From Siphonodentalium dalli (lineage: Eukaryota; Mollusca; Scaphopoda; Gadilida; Siphonodentaliidae), in the NCBI GenBank assembly GCA_032622095.1, contig CP136066.1:2879784-2943783 (forward strand): a stretch of DNA of 64,000 nt, written 5' to 3'. This document shows, piece after piece, positions 1-11,157 of the stretch. Each line of letters starts with the position of its first letter. The stretch's first letter is position 1. The position numbers were made by a program, and so were the translations under genes. The notes beneath the pieces are model-generated. The model was not told the DNA's origin. It ran no database searches and worked only from the letters and a program-made list of their open reading frames with translations.

Positions 1-1050
1 ACTATCATCATAGTACTCCGTGTAAATGTTGCCGAAATCATTTACGGAAGTTTAAGTAACGAGAGTAAGTAATAAGAAGTCGCTTAGAAGCGATTTAGAC
101 AGTTGATTTTGTATTCATATACCCCACAACACACGCCTGTTTGATCACCGGCGGCTTTTCTAGACATGAAACCAACAACTCTGTGAATCACTTGCCACAC
201 ATTCAATGCCAATTTCCTTCGGCGGCATTACATGACGTTCCGGCTGCACGCGCACCGCGGCATACATCAAAGCAATCAAGTCTATACTTTTACTACGTCA
301 TCAATAGTATGTCTGTTTTCTTGAACCCCCCCCCCCCTTTGTCATTACCATTAGTTCGTCTCAAAGCGATGACAGAAGACCTACAAAAACGGAAATCGAA
401 TGGGCGATAAGGAAGGCCCGTCGAACGCGATTCGTTTATTGTGGATCAACATCCAATATGAAGTCGCACATCCAGAAAAAAACACAGGCCTACTGGGAGT
501 GGGAAATCAGAGTATATCTAGTGATGTGTTCGATAACTTTATTTCCTAAACACTGGCTGGGGCTTGCGTAATAATGAATCGCGACGATTTAATTTTGTTT
601 GAATTTGTTTATGAAATAATTGAAGTAACATCGTGTAGTCACTGTGATTAATGCATACCTGCCTATACACAAACACTAGTAAACATTACTAAACAACAGT
701 ATACCTACCTTCAGTACCTTGTTTGGGCTAATCGTGTCCGGGATATACACAAGGGAGGAACTATATTTCGTCGCTGAAGGGTTTGCAAGCAAGCGTTGTT
801 TATGCGGTGCGGAACTCCTGTAAACATCGATATACTACCGCACCACTAATATATATTATATTTTAGTTTGTTTGGGCTCAAAACTGAATTAATTTATACA
901 CATTTACAACTATGACCGCCGTAACGGGAACGCATTGTACGACTAAAACATCGTTTGTGATCGCATGTATATCAACGTTTCCGGGACGCGTAATAAACAC
1001 TTGTTTTGCCGATATAGTGACCAGTGTATTCAATCTCGTACTTAGGGTAA
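1..1050. other. Unassigned sequence, no gene seen
   Basis: I see no exon with convincing borders and no recognisable repeat. A run of 12 C residues lies at 326-337. The short open frame at 141-410 starts at TTG, crosses the C run and has no recognisable protein pattern, so it is not called. Confidence 0.5.
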
Positions 1051-1130
1051 TGCTGGTAGCGGTTAACCGGTTATGGTTAGGTTAATGCCCGTGGTTAACC
1101 GGTTAGGAAAAAACCCCAACCGTCCCAGCA
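1051..1130. repeat. Very short inverted-repeat element
   Basis: The ends TGCTGGTAGCGGTT and AACCGTCCCAGCA are imperfect inverted repeats around two copies of the palindrome GGTTAACCGGTTA. At about 80 bp it could be a tiny MITE or simply a palindromic stretch. No target-site duplication could be settled. Confidence 0.4.
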
Positions 1131-1236
1131 CTAATCGGTACAAGACGGTCACTCCAATATGTGACAGTGCAGTGGTGGTGGACTGACTCCAGTTGTCGCC
1201 AGACCATATGGGAAATGTTAGGATTATCAAAGACTA

Positions 1237-1611
1237 CCCTGCTGGACAAAACAAGTGTCCGCTTAACCGCGGTGCGGTTAGCGTTGCCACTGCGGCCGAA
1301 ATGCAACTACACCGCAGCTCCACCGGCTAACTACAGTTGGGCCGCGGTGTACTTTCCATTCAGCCATGGTGTAGTTGCTGCGGTGTAAATTCATTAAACT
1401 GAAAAAAGACGATACAAACCAGAAATCTAACCACGGTGTGCATGCCAATCGGTCGCGTTGTAGTTGCCTTTCGGCCAAGATGTGCTTGCCGTTTGGCCGC
1501 AGTGTACATGCCGTTCGGCCGCGGTGCTCAACTGCAGTTACAAACTCTGACACCGCGGCTGAACGGCAAATACACCGCGGTGACACTGGATACTTGTTTT
1601 GTCCAGCAGGG
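1237..1611. mobile_element. TA-flanked MITE, CCCTGCTG family, copy 1
   Basis: The element is bounded by inverted ends CCCTGCTGGACAAAACAAG and CTTGTTTTGTCCAGCAGGG, each flanked by TA (1235-1236 and 1612-1613). A TA target duplication is what Tc1/mariner-type transposases leave, so that superfamily is inferred. The interior has no coding capacity. It is built from repeated GC-rich modules around CCGCGGT and GGCCGAACGGCA, far richer in GC than its surroundings. Copies at 3143-3524, 11095-11967 and 24179-24362 support mobility. The small open frames across it are artefacts of these modules. Confidence 0.8.
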
Positions 1612-1890
1612 TATATTAGTATATAGACTAGAATATATGTAAATATTGAAGCATATGAAAGATTGAATTGGAGTTTCTAGTTCCTCTGTCATTTGGATTA
1701 ACCTGATTGAGGCTAAGAAGTGCATAGTTTAGGTAATTGACCAGTATTATACAGTTAGTTTTAAAGATACTGAAAAAAAAAAGTTAACAAAAAAAAAAGA
1801 TAAGCCTACCTACCTACCCTAATTTTGTTCAGCTTGTTAGCGGAAACAAATGTATTTTTTGTTAGGCCTTATAGTTTTTTGTTACTGTTA
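1612..1890. other. Unassigned AT-rich spacer
   Basis: Contains A-rich runs near 1773-1800 and no gene or repeat that I can name. Confidence 0.4.
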
Positions 1891-1899
1891 TTGTATATT

Positions 1900-2155
1900 T
1901 TGGAAGATCTGTCTGTGTGTCTGTCTGTCTGTAATCGATGGACACGAAAACGGCAGAGCCGATTTCGATGAAACTTTGTATGTAGTGGTATTTTCGGCCG
2001 GGGAGTGACATGGACCTATTAATTTGCTCGTGCGACATTGACCTTGAAATCGGGTAATTTCAAGGTCAAAGGCCCGAATATCACGGCATTTCGACGAAAC
2101 TTGGTATGTGGGGGTACTTTCGTATGGGGATATGTGCGCATGTTTGTGAACTCCA
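1900..2155. repeat. Dispersed repeat headed by a (TCTG)n tract
   Basis: A short (TCTG)n tract at 1911-1931 is followed by two related half-units. One reads ATTTCGATGAAACTTTGTATG near 1961, the other ATTTCGACGAAACTTGGTATG near 2088. They are separated by an internal inverted pair around CCTTGAAAT. Similar (TCTG)/(ACAG)-linked repeats recur at 41.5 kb and 54-57 kb. This is a non-coding dispersed repeat whose class I cannot name. Confidence 0.5.
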
Positions 2156-3142
2156 TTATTAAAAATCTAAGCATAGATACTTTTAACGTGATGACAATTT
2201 TGCAAATGTAAACAACAGAAACACTTGGATTATGTTGGAAAATCCGATGCACCATCAACGCATCTGACATGACCATGGCATGTGGTATTGACCCGTATTG
2301 TCATTCTGTTCACAGTTCTATATGGTGATCTTTCTTTGCTGATATTCAATCAGCAACCATTGATAAGATACCAACAACTGTTACAATCAATGAATCATTG
2401 CACTAAGTGAACATTAAGTGTACATTCAGACGACCACGATACAATCGTAAACTTGTGTACCTTCAGACAACCACGAAGGCATGATACAATCGTAAGTGGA
2501 AAGATTTCCATCGTAGGATGTAACCGGAATATGGACTGCGCATGCCCACGTAAAAATCGTAGGTCATAAATTAATATCAAGCGATGTTTGATTTTAGATA
2601 CGAAATCTTTGCGTATCCTTGGTTACCTCCGGCTCCACTTGCGACGTAATCGCAGTCGTGTGTACGTAAAGATGACCGTAGGTTAGTCAATCACATGCTT
2701 TAGAACAACCTACGATATCATAATGCATGTGACATCGCAATCGTCTGAACAAACTACGATCTCGTCGGGCACGATTCCTCCACTTACGATTGTATCGTGG
2801 TCGTCTGAAGGTACACTAAGTGGACATATTTCCGTCGTAAGAAGTAACTGGACTGCGCATGCCCACGTCAAAATCGTAGGTCATAAAATAATATCAAGCT
2901 CTGTTTGATTTTAGATGCGAAATTGTGGCGTATTCTTGGTTATCTCCACTTGCGGCGTAATCGCAGTCTTGTGTACGTAAAAATTGTAGCTGGAAATTAC
3001 CGTAGGATAGTCAATCGCATGCTTTAGGAACAATCTATGATATCATAATGTACGCGACCTCGCAATCCTCTGAACAAACAACCGGTATCCACGTCAGGCT
3101 CGATTCCTCCACTTACAATTGAATCATGGTTGTCTGAACGTA

Positions 3143-3524
3143 CCCTGCTGGACAAAACAAGTGTCCACTTAACTGCAGTGCGGTTAGCGTTGCCACCGCG
3201 GCCGAAATGCAACTACACCGCAGCTCCACTGGCTAACTACAGTTAGGCCGCGGTATAACTGCCATTCAGCAAGGTGTAGTTGCGACGGTGTACTTTCATC
3301 AAACTGAAAAAAGACAATACAAACCAGAAATCTAACCATGGTGTACATGCCATTCGACTGCGAGAGTAGTTGCCTTTCAGCCGCAGTGAACTTGCTGTTT
3401 GGCCGCAGTGTCTGAGTGTACTTGCTGTTCGGCCCGCGGTGCTCAACTGCTGTTACAAACTGACACCGCGGCCAAACGGCAAATTCACAGCGGTGCCAAT
3501 GGACACTTGTTTTGTCCAGCAGGG
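3143..3524. mobile_element. TA-flanked MITE, CCCTGCTG family, copy 2
   Basis: Same ends as copy 1 (CCCTGCTGGACAAAACAAG and its complement) with TA on both sides at 3141-3142 and 3525-3526. Removing 3143-3526 restores a continuous junction between two units of the surrounding tandem array, which is good evidence for a clean insertion with TA duplication. The interior carries CCGCGG and GGCCGAACG modules and no gene. Confidence 0.85.
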
Positions 3525-3711
3525 TACACTAAGGTGACCATGATTCATTCGTAAGTGGAAGAATTTCCATCGTAGGAAGTAGCTGACGTCATAATCGCAA
3601 GAAAAAAAATAATGTCAATAATATCAAGCACTGTTTGATTTTAGATTCAAAATCGTGGCTTATCCTTGAATACTTCCACTTGCAATGTAATCGCAGTTGT
3701 GTGTATACTAG

Positions 3712-3904
3712 TAGCTGTCGCATTGTAAATGTAGAAGGCCGATGACTTCTCTGCTCGAGAGGTCTAGATTTCTTGGTCATGGTCGTGTGATCACCGAAGT
3801 TAAGCAATGTCGAAGCCGCTTGGATGTGTGACTGGCTTTGGGATTCTGGGTGCTGCCAACTTTCGGTGCGACTCCCGCATTTCTCTTTCTCGTTCTGTTA
3901 CATG
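3712..3904 (+). mobile_element. SINE with 5S rRNA-derived head
   Basis: Positions 3789-3810 read GATCACCGAAGTTAAGCAAT, which matches the internal promoter A-box region of animal 5S rRNA. It is followed by TTGGATGTGTGAC (C-box region) and TCTGGGTGCTGCC near the 5S 3' end. A short central segment of the gene is missing, so it is not a functional 5S gene. The following tail, CGGTGCGACTCCCGCATTTC and a pyrimidine-rich stretch to 3901, recurs at 13873-13922. A mobile RNA-polymerase-III element (5S-headed SINE class) is therefore likelier than a stray pseudogene. It interrupts unit C of the surrounding array. Confidence 0.7.
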
Positions 3905-4033
3905 TGTACGTAAAAAATCATGTATGACGACCCCTCAGTCTACCGGTATCTATCAATAAACTATCCGTAATTTCGTCAGGTCCCGATGCCTCCACTTACG
4001 ATTGTATCATGGTCGTCTGAATGTTCACTAACG

Positions 4034-5148
4034 ACACAAAATAACTGCAAATTCAGAGACCTGTACGGTAATCGACTACTACTTGACTATTCGGACCCCT
4101 CCTAAGAGCTCCCATTTCTATGCACATACAGTATGACGTATAAAATGAGCAATGTGTCATCGCAGTTTTGAGTGTCCAACAAGTTTGCAAAGTTTTTGTC
4201 TTTATGGTGTAACTCTTTAGACAAGGCCGTTATTTCGTAAAAGTGATATTTAAAGAAATAAAGGGCATCTTAGAATTATCTCTCATTTTGAAAACATAAA
4301 CCGCAGTGCTTATATTTCGGCGAGAATCCAAATCTAGATTATCGCAAATATTCTCACAATTTACCCTGTATTCTTGTGAAACGGTATGTATGGATTCTAG
4401 CAAAATCAGATGAAATAGATCGGTATGCCATTGGGCGCCGTTGTATCTAATCCCATACTGTGCCGACTAGGTGACAATAATAATAAAAACAAAATTATCT
4501 ATGCACAAATAGCATTGCAAATTGCGATACTAATATTAAACTTCTAAAAGCTCTAAATTGATCGAAGCAACTGTATGTTGAAAATTATGTGTCGGCGCAC
4601 ACGGCCCCGATTGTGCCTGCGAGTCCGATTTTCACTCTGGTCATATGCATGCTATGCATGTCACTGTAGTAAATAGTCAACTGGTGTACGTGGTCAGCCT
4701 ATCTAGACATTTACTATATCTACCGGTAGTCCTGGTGATTTATATTCATATGAATTTCTAAAGACTAATATTTATTAATAATAAACTAAATAAATATATT
4801 AATAATAATATATTGAGGTCACGGGCAATACAGTTAATAGTGCCAATAGCCGTAAATTGGCGTAATCTACCTTTCCACAGCTGCCTCCCTCTTGTTGCGA
4901 TTATTATATACGGGCACCTATTTTCTGCACATAGGTCTACCAGCCGTTGTTTCTTGTCGATTGATCAGAATTCTTGATATAATTTTAGAATAGCGGTCGC
5001 TGCTAACTATTCCGATATTATGAATGATGTTTTGGTCATGTGACAAGCAAAACACCCGCGTTGCCATCGTCATGAGCCGGATTTTCCTGATGAAATCAAA
5101 TTCAGTTGGATCGGTCCGATTAAATCGTATCCGACAAAAACTGGCCCA
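4034..5148. other. Unassigned sequence
   Basis: AT-rich, with a (TAA/TTA)-rich patch at 4766-4812. No exon, RNA gene or familiar repeat is recognised. Confidence 0.4.
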
Positions 5149-5192
5149 ACCCAAAACAGGTGTCCCCAAATAATCTCTGGACCATCCCTGTG
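5149..5192. repeat. Relic end of a hAT-type element
   Basis: CCAAAACAGGTGTCCCCAAA followed by TCTGGACCATCCCTG closely matches the right end of the hAT-type MITE ending at 11614. Only the terminal 40 bp or so is present, and it abuts the 160-bp repeat array that starts just downstream. Confidence 0.5.
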
Positions 5193-5194
5193 GG

Positions 5195-6700
5195 AACGAG
5201 TCATTTTAGGGTTGTTCGACCAAAAAACATGGCCGTCAGCAGCCATTTTGAATTTTACTCTTTGCATGACTAAGTCCTTTGGCGCAGGCTACAGATCGTA
5301 GCTTTGGTCGGATCTTCATGAAATTTGTCGTGGATGTTAACAATGACCTGCAGATGGGAACGCGTCATTTTGGTGTCAATCTCCCGAAAAACATGGCCGC
5401 TGGTGGCCATCTTGAATTTAAAAATTAAATCCTTTGGTGCGGTCTGCAGCTCGTACTGTTCGTCTGCCGGATCATCATGAAGTTTGTCGATGTTCATATT
5501 GACATGTGGCTAGGAACAAGTCCTTTTCGGGTTATGGCCATCAGCAGACATCTTGGATTTTACTCTTTGCATGACTAAATCCATTGGCATAGGCTACAGG
5601 TCATAATACCTTTAGTCAGATCATTACAAGTATGAGATTTGTCATGGCTATTGACATGTAGAAATTGTACATGTAGATGGGAACGGGTCATTTTCGGTCA
5701 TTCGGCCAAAAAACATGGCCACTGGCGGCCATCTTGGATTTCAAAATTCAATCCATTGGTGCTGACTACTAGTACAGATCGTACTATTCATCTGATCATC
5801 ATAAAATTTGTCATGGATGTTAATATTGACATGAAAATGGGAACAAGTCTTTGGCACAGGCTACAGGTCGTACCTTTGGTCACATCATTATGAAATTTGT
5901 CATGGCTGTTGACATTGACATGTCATAGATGGGAATGAGTCATTTTGGGGTCGCTCGACCAAAAAACATGGCCACCAGGGCCAGGCACCAGCGGCTATCT
6001 TGGATTTCAAAAATCAATCCATTAGCATGGGCTACAGGTCGTATCTTTGGTCAGATCATTATGAGATTTGTCATGGCTATTGACATGACGTAGATGGGAA
6101 CGAGTCATTTTGGGGTCGTTCGGCCAAAAAACATGGCCACCAGGCACCAGCGGCCATCTTGGATTTAAAAAATCAATCCATTAGCATGGGCTACAGGTTG
6201 TATCTTTGTCGATCATCATTAAATTTGCCATGGATGTTAATTTTGACATGTAGATGGGAACGAGTCATTTTGGGGTCGTTCAGCCAAAAAACATGGCCAT
6301 CAGCAGTCATCTTAGATTTTACTCTTTGTTTGAATACCGGTAAATCCTTTGGCACGGGCTAGATGTGTACATACCGGTACCGCAGGTCCTACCTTTGGTC
6401 GGATCATTATGAAATTTGTAATGGCTGTTCCCCTGTTGACATTCACATGTAGATGGGATCGAGGCATTTTGGGGTCATTCGGAAAAAAACATGGCGGACA
6501 GCGGCCATCTTGGATTTAAAAATTCAATCTATTAGCATGGGCTGCAGGTCGTACTGTTAGTCTGATCATCATGAAATTTGTCATGGATGTTAATATTGAC
6601 ATGCAGATGGGAACGAGTAAGTTTGCGGTCGTTCGGCCAAAAAACATCTCTGCCAGCAGCCATCTTGGATTTTACTCTTTGCATGACTAAATTCTTTGGC
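5195..6700. repeat. Array of ~160-bp units, about nine copies
   Basis: A unit with the landmarks AAACATGGCC, GCCATCTTGGATTT, GATCATTATGAAATTTGTCA and GATGGGAACGAGTCATTTTG recurs with anchors near 5229, 5391, 5537, 5713, 5969, 6133, 6292, 6490 and 6645. Spacing is mostly 146-200 bp, with one of 256 bp. Units differ by 15-30 percent by eye, so the array is old. Related units sit at 42.55-42.96 kb, and an isolated one near 15.75 kb. Short open frames inside repeat with the unit and are not separate genes. Confidence 0.8.
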
Positions 6701-7480
6701 ACAAATAGAATTGACGTTATTACAGTAGTTGTGTTCAAGTATCTGTCTAGGGTTGCCACGATTAATCATACAGTATCAATGAATGCTAATAAAGCCAATA
6801 ATCAATTAATCAATAATCATTTTCCGTAGTTAGCTACATGTACATGTACATGTTAGATGAGTCAAATACACATAATTAAGGATATGCGCTATCCGTGAAT
6901 TTAAAAAAAAAATTCAATTTCTAAAAGTGGTTTTAATAAAAGAAAATTGTCATGTACATGTACTTGCGGTGCAAGGGCGGATCTACCATCCGGCGCCCTC
7001 AGTGCATGCCCCCTCTATTTTCGCCATAGCAAGAATTTTTTGGGATGTGTCCAGCCGCCATTTCTCTCCGAGCACCCGAAGTTTCTGCACTTAATATTGC
7101 TAACATACATGCATATGTACATGTATACAACAGTAATCTGATTCAAGTACAATTTTTTCAACTTTGGATTGTTGTATATCCATGTAGTGGCGAAACAAAC
7201 ATCCCGTGACGTGCACTATTTTCGTCATGCAGAACAAACTACATGTAAGTCTGTCGACAGTTTGTTTCTGGGCGTCAGAAAATATCTGGCCCTGCGCCAA
7301 GTTTTAGACACCCGAATTTTTTTTATAAACATAGTTATAGCAATTCTAAATGTGGTGTCAAATGTAAATTCCATCTATATATACAGCACTGCTCACAGTA
7401 AGCGACCTGCTTTAACGAGGTGTACATGCGTTAGTTCAGCGTCGTACATGTATTAATTCCGCAGTGTAATAACGCGTGAT
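6701..7480. other. Unassigned, palindrome-word-rich sequence
   Basis: Holds ACATGTACATGT words at 6836-6850, 6950-6962 and 7105-7120. No supported gene. Confidence 0.4.
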
Positions 7481-7620
7481 ACCGCCGATTCGCGTTTGCA
7501 CTACCGTGTGGTACTGAGGTACCACCGGACCGTTCGCGTACCACCGCATTACCAACGGTAACGAATGCTAGTACCGCGGTGAAATGCAGTAAATGCACCA
7601 CGTAAAACGGTAGCGCCATC
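7480..7620. repeat. GGTACC/CCGCGGT-rich palindromic patch
   Basis: GC-rich island of overlapping palindromes (GGTACC, TACCGCGGTGA, CGTACCACCGCATTACC) in AT-rich surroundings. Resembles 8340-8520 and the interior of the CCCTGCTG MITE family, but no terminal repeats are visible. Confidence 0.4.
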
Positions 7621-8339
7621 GACAGTCTCCGTGAACTGTATTGCTAATACACAATAGTGTGAGCCAAATACCAAAATGTGCAGCTGATTGTCTTACCGAA
7701 TGTGTATCAAAGAAACGAATGAGCATACAAAACAATTTAAATCATCTTGGAATTCAGTATGTTTTTTTTTTCAACAAAACTTTCAATTTAGTTAGTCACT
7801 GTCAGTGTTATTGTCGTTACTCAGATTATCAGATTGGTACGTAAAATTTTATCTTGCGCTTAACCTTACTTATTATATAGAGGCATACATGTACGTTTCC
7901 CCTTTCCAATGCCAAACACGCATGCATTTCATCCGAATTGTGATTAGATAGAATATGTGAAAATAATTTTTACCCTGAACTGCCGAGTACAGCAAATGCT
8001 AAATTATATCGGTATCACTGCAAGTCGCATTGGACTTCACCTTGTTTATACGAAACGTCGCTTTATTTGTTTTTCACTTTTATGTTTTTATTTTGGTACG
8101 GGGAAAATATATGTAGTCGGGAAAAAGTTTAGGGTTGCCATGCAGAAACCGAAATACCCGAAACAAACCTATTTTTTTGTTTTTGGCATGAGATATAGAA
8201 GTTATACATCACGTATCCAACCGCGTGACGCTATCTTGCATAGACATACATGTAGCCCGAGAGAGAACGAAGGCGGTACCATCCTTACAATAATGTTTTT
8301 TTAACTTCCCGAGATCATGAATTGGATGCATGTTTTCAC

Positions 8340-8520
8340 TTCGCAGTGGAGGATGACGCGGTGTATTGTGGCAACGAGCACCATTAACGCGGTGACCTGT
8401 GGTGACCAGAGGTGAGAATACCGCCCAGTACCGCGGATCGACCGCCTCCACCGCGGTACAAAATAAACGTGGTATTCTGGTGGTATCACCATGGTATTCT
8501 GGTGGTATCACCGCGGTACG
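8340..8520. repeat. CCGCGGT-rich patch with 23-bp direct repeat
   Basis: Contains several ACCGCGGT palindromes and a direct repeat GGTATTCTGGTGGTATCACC at about 8471-8490 and 8494-8513. Probably a relative of the patch at 7480-7620. Non-coding. Confidence 0.45.
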
Positions 8521-9335
8521 TACCGGCCCATAACCTCATTAAACAGGTCCCTTAATAAGAGCATAGCTGTATGTAGCAATAGAATTGAGACTGCTACACT
8601 TTGGGATAAGCCAATACAACATATATATACATGATTACATGTACCGGTAGTCCGAGCATTTGATAGTACGGAGGATTTAATTGAAATATTTATCCAATTC
8701 ACCGGCCCAAACCATATGGTCGAACCGGTGGCCACAAGCCCATTCCATCGCACAAATTGAACTAGCTGTAAGCATGCAACTATGTAGTTATAAGCTGACC
8801 AATTTGTAGTATTTTGAAGACATACCGTAATCTGCAGTGTTGACACATACATCCCTGCCATATACTGGTATATTGAGGACATATCACTGGTGTGAAACCA
8901 CAGGAGCTTTAATCTTCTATCATGCACTGCACGACTCTCCATATAGCATACCGTATGACCATGTTTATAAAGTACTGCCCACTCGTGTGATGTACATGTA
9001 CCCAGTCCTGGTGTAATAATGTACATGTAACATTGATACCGTACATCCATTGATACGAGTAAATTTAAATGTCACTAGCTCAATATAACCTACATAAACT
9101 GAGATATGTGTTTTATGCGTGCATGTTTATATATGTAACTCAAAATTATTCCTTTTATAATTATTTTAATATCAGTATCAGATTGGTTTTTCAATGGACA
9201 CCGGACACAGGAAAACTCGTCGTTTTGAATGTAAAATAAAAATTCCCGGGAGAGTTTGAAGTGAGGTACCGTATATATACACTGTATTTGCAAAAAAGCA
9301 CTGCATTATCCATCATTATCTGTGCATTTACCGGT
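8521..9335. other. Unassigned sequence
   Basis: An open frame of 180 codons lies on the minus strand (8508-9050). Its residue make-up is unusual, it has no domain pattern and no splice context, and a frame of this length is expected about once by chance here. No gene is called. Confidence 0.4.
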
Positions 9336-9336
9336 A

Positions 9337-9530
9337 TGACGCAATACGATACGTGTACCGTTATTGTTTGAAATCTACATGTATAGCGGTACACTGGATT
9401 CATGATGAGTCTTTACGGGCCTATAACATGTACATGTGTGACACAATACGATATATGTATTGTTTGAAGTGTACATGTATAGCGGTACACTGGATTCACA
9501 ATGAGTTTCACAGGCCTACTGTAGTACTAT
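9337..9530. repeat. Two-copy tandem duplication, ~100 bp
   Basis: ACATGTATAGCGGTACACTGG and ATTGTTTGAA recur about 107 bp apart (9337-9436 and 9438-9530), preceded in both by CAATACGATA. The duplication makes the short frame across it look internally repetitive. No function is suggested. Confidence 0.65.
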
Positions 9531-10296
9531 TTAGTAGTAGATCTGTTAATATTGATCAATCTGATGAATATCCTAATATGTAATTAGCCTTTTGGTACAT
9601 TAGTTATTTTTAATTCTATTTAGTATACTGTACATGTATATGTACATGTAAATAGTAATGGGACAATTCCATGTGACTGACATAACATTCAAAGAAGCTA
9701 CAAATCTTCATGTAACTATAAATATTACTGCTACATGTACATGTACCGGTAACCAAATGTATGAAAATTTGAATAACAAATCACACATATACTCAATCCG
9801 ATCAGAGGGCCCTATATTATACTATTTATTTGGCTTTGGGGGTAAAAATAATTAATTTGAGCTGAGGAACCTACCAATCAACGCTCAGGGTGATCATATA
9901 TCGATATTTGATGTTTCGTTATTTCTATTCTTTCTGGCCCAGAACACAGTCAAAACTGCATTATTATTACCACTTGATTTTAGAGTTATCCATCCTTATC
10001 TGTTTCAATAGTGTTTTGGTGTACACATCTCGAGCAGATTACGACGTTAAGGGCAATTATTAGTACTCATCTCGAGAAAATAACAAATTTCAAAAATCAA
10101 TATCTAATAACTCAGTCTGAGTAAACTCATACCTAAATATTCATTACAACATTGAATATTAGGTCTGACGGATAACATCGCTATCTCATTTCCAAGTCCT
10201 CCGGATTCCGTAATCTGATTGATTGCGTAAATTATTTTCCGTCCAATGAAACCGTATGGGTTAATAAACAAGTGTTAGTGGGCGGAGACTCCCATA

Positions 10297-10545
10297 ATGT
10301 CACATCTAAATATAGTAACAGAGCGGAATTTCGAGGCTTGCAAATACAAATACAAAAAATGGCTTCGAAATTATATATTCGGTACGATTCCGATTAATTT
10401 GAAGGATGTGCTGGACCTGATAGATAGGCCTGCGTATGGTACCAACTTGGCCTCCCATAAATATAATAGAACTTTACTCATGTCCGTGTATTTGATTTAC
10501 TTTATTGTAACATACATGGTTTTCAAATCAAATTATTTGCCGTAA
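10297..10545 (+). CDS. Unidentified 82-residue open frame
   Basis: A frame with a true ATG encodes 82 residues and ends at TAA (10543-10545). I do not recognise the family. The first half is basic and charged (EACKYKYKKWLRNY). The C-terminal third has a hydrophobic stretch (LLMSVYLIYFIVTYMVF, residues about 60-76) that could be one membrane segment. There is no poly(A) signal or splice border that fixes the gene, and no neighbouring exon. It may be a small gene, part of a longer one or a chance frame. The amino-acid make-up is more protein-like than most frames nearby, which is the only reason it is listed. Confidence 0.2.
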   Translation: MSHLNIVTERNFEACKYKYKKWLRNYIFGTIPINLKDVLDLIDRPAYGTNLASHKYNRTLLMSVYLIYFIVTYMVFKSNYLP

Positions 10546-11092
10546 AAAAGTCATCTGAAAGTCAAACACCGAGGAAATGACTTAATTTTATGCTTTTAAA
10601 TAGTTCTAAAGCATATCATTTTTGATGACGACCTTATTTTTTGCTCTCGGGTGCAGCTTTCCCGTTGATGCAGCGAGTTCATCTCCCGAAAAAGTCGCAC
10701 ACACGACAAATATTATCTTCTGTAAGTTTATGTCGCGACACAGGCCTTCTGTGGATTGATGAGTCGGCGACGCACAACAAATAACACGTGGGGACACCTG
10801 TCAATCATCGATGTATTTTTAAAAATCCGTGACGTCATTTTGGGGAAGCTCTTCGCTGAATAGAAATGGTTTTGGAGACATTAGCTCCAGACTCTATATT
10901 TCAAACATAGAGTCGACGTTCACCCAGACTGCTAATAACTCTGAGCTTTGTTTAATGGGTTCCTTGAATCGAATTAAATATTTTTTAAATAGAAATAGTA
11001 ATATAGGACCCTCTGATCGGATTGAGTACTAGTACCTTTAAGCATAAACCAAGTTTGATCTTTTATTCAATCTTAATGTAAATACATGTATG
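10546..11092. other. Unassigned sequence
   Basis: No gene or repeat recognised. The minus-strand frame at 10606-10797 has no supporting context. Confidence 0.4.
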
Positions 11093-11157
11093 TACCTCGC
11101 TGGACAAAACAAGTGTCCATTGGCACCGCGGTGTATGTGAAGTTCGGCTGCGGTGTC

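Larger units (their letters stand above)
2401..4033. repeat. Tandem array of a TIR element, three units
   Basis: Three diverged units of about 400 bp lie head to tail. Each is bounded by inverted versions of TCAGACGACCACGATACAAT and related sequence, so adjacent units share ends at about 2815 and 3527. Internal landmarks repeat in order: GACTGCGCATGCCCACGT, TTTGATTTTAGAT, CACTTGCGACGTAATCGCAG and a closing CCTCCACTTACGATTGTAT. The B/C junction is split by the MITE at 3143-3524 and unit C is split by a 5S-derived SINE, so the array is older than both. No coding capacity is seen. Confidence 0.7.

Noticed and set aside
3780-3860. Functional 5S rRNA gene
   Set aside because: The central segment is missing, the 5' third does not match, and the tail is shared with another locus, so it is a SINE head.
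8508-9050. Minus-strand frame of 180 codons
   Set aside because: Roughly one such frame is expected by chance in 64 kb of this composition; residues look random and it reads through palindromic microsatellite words.
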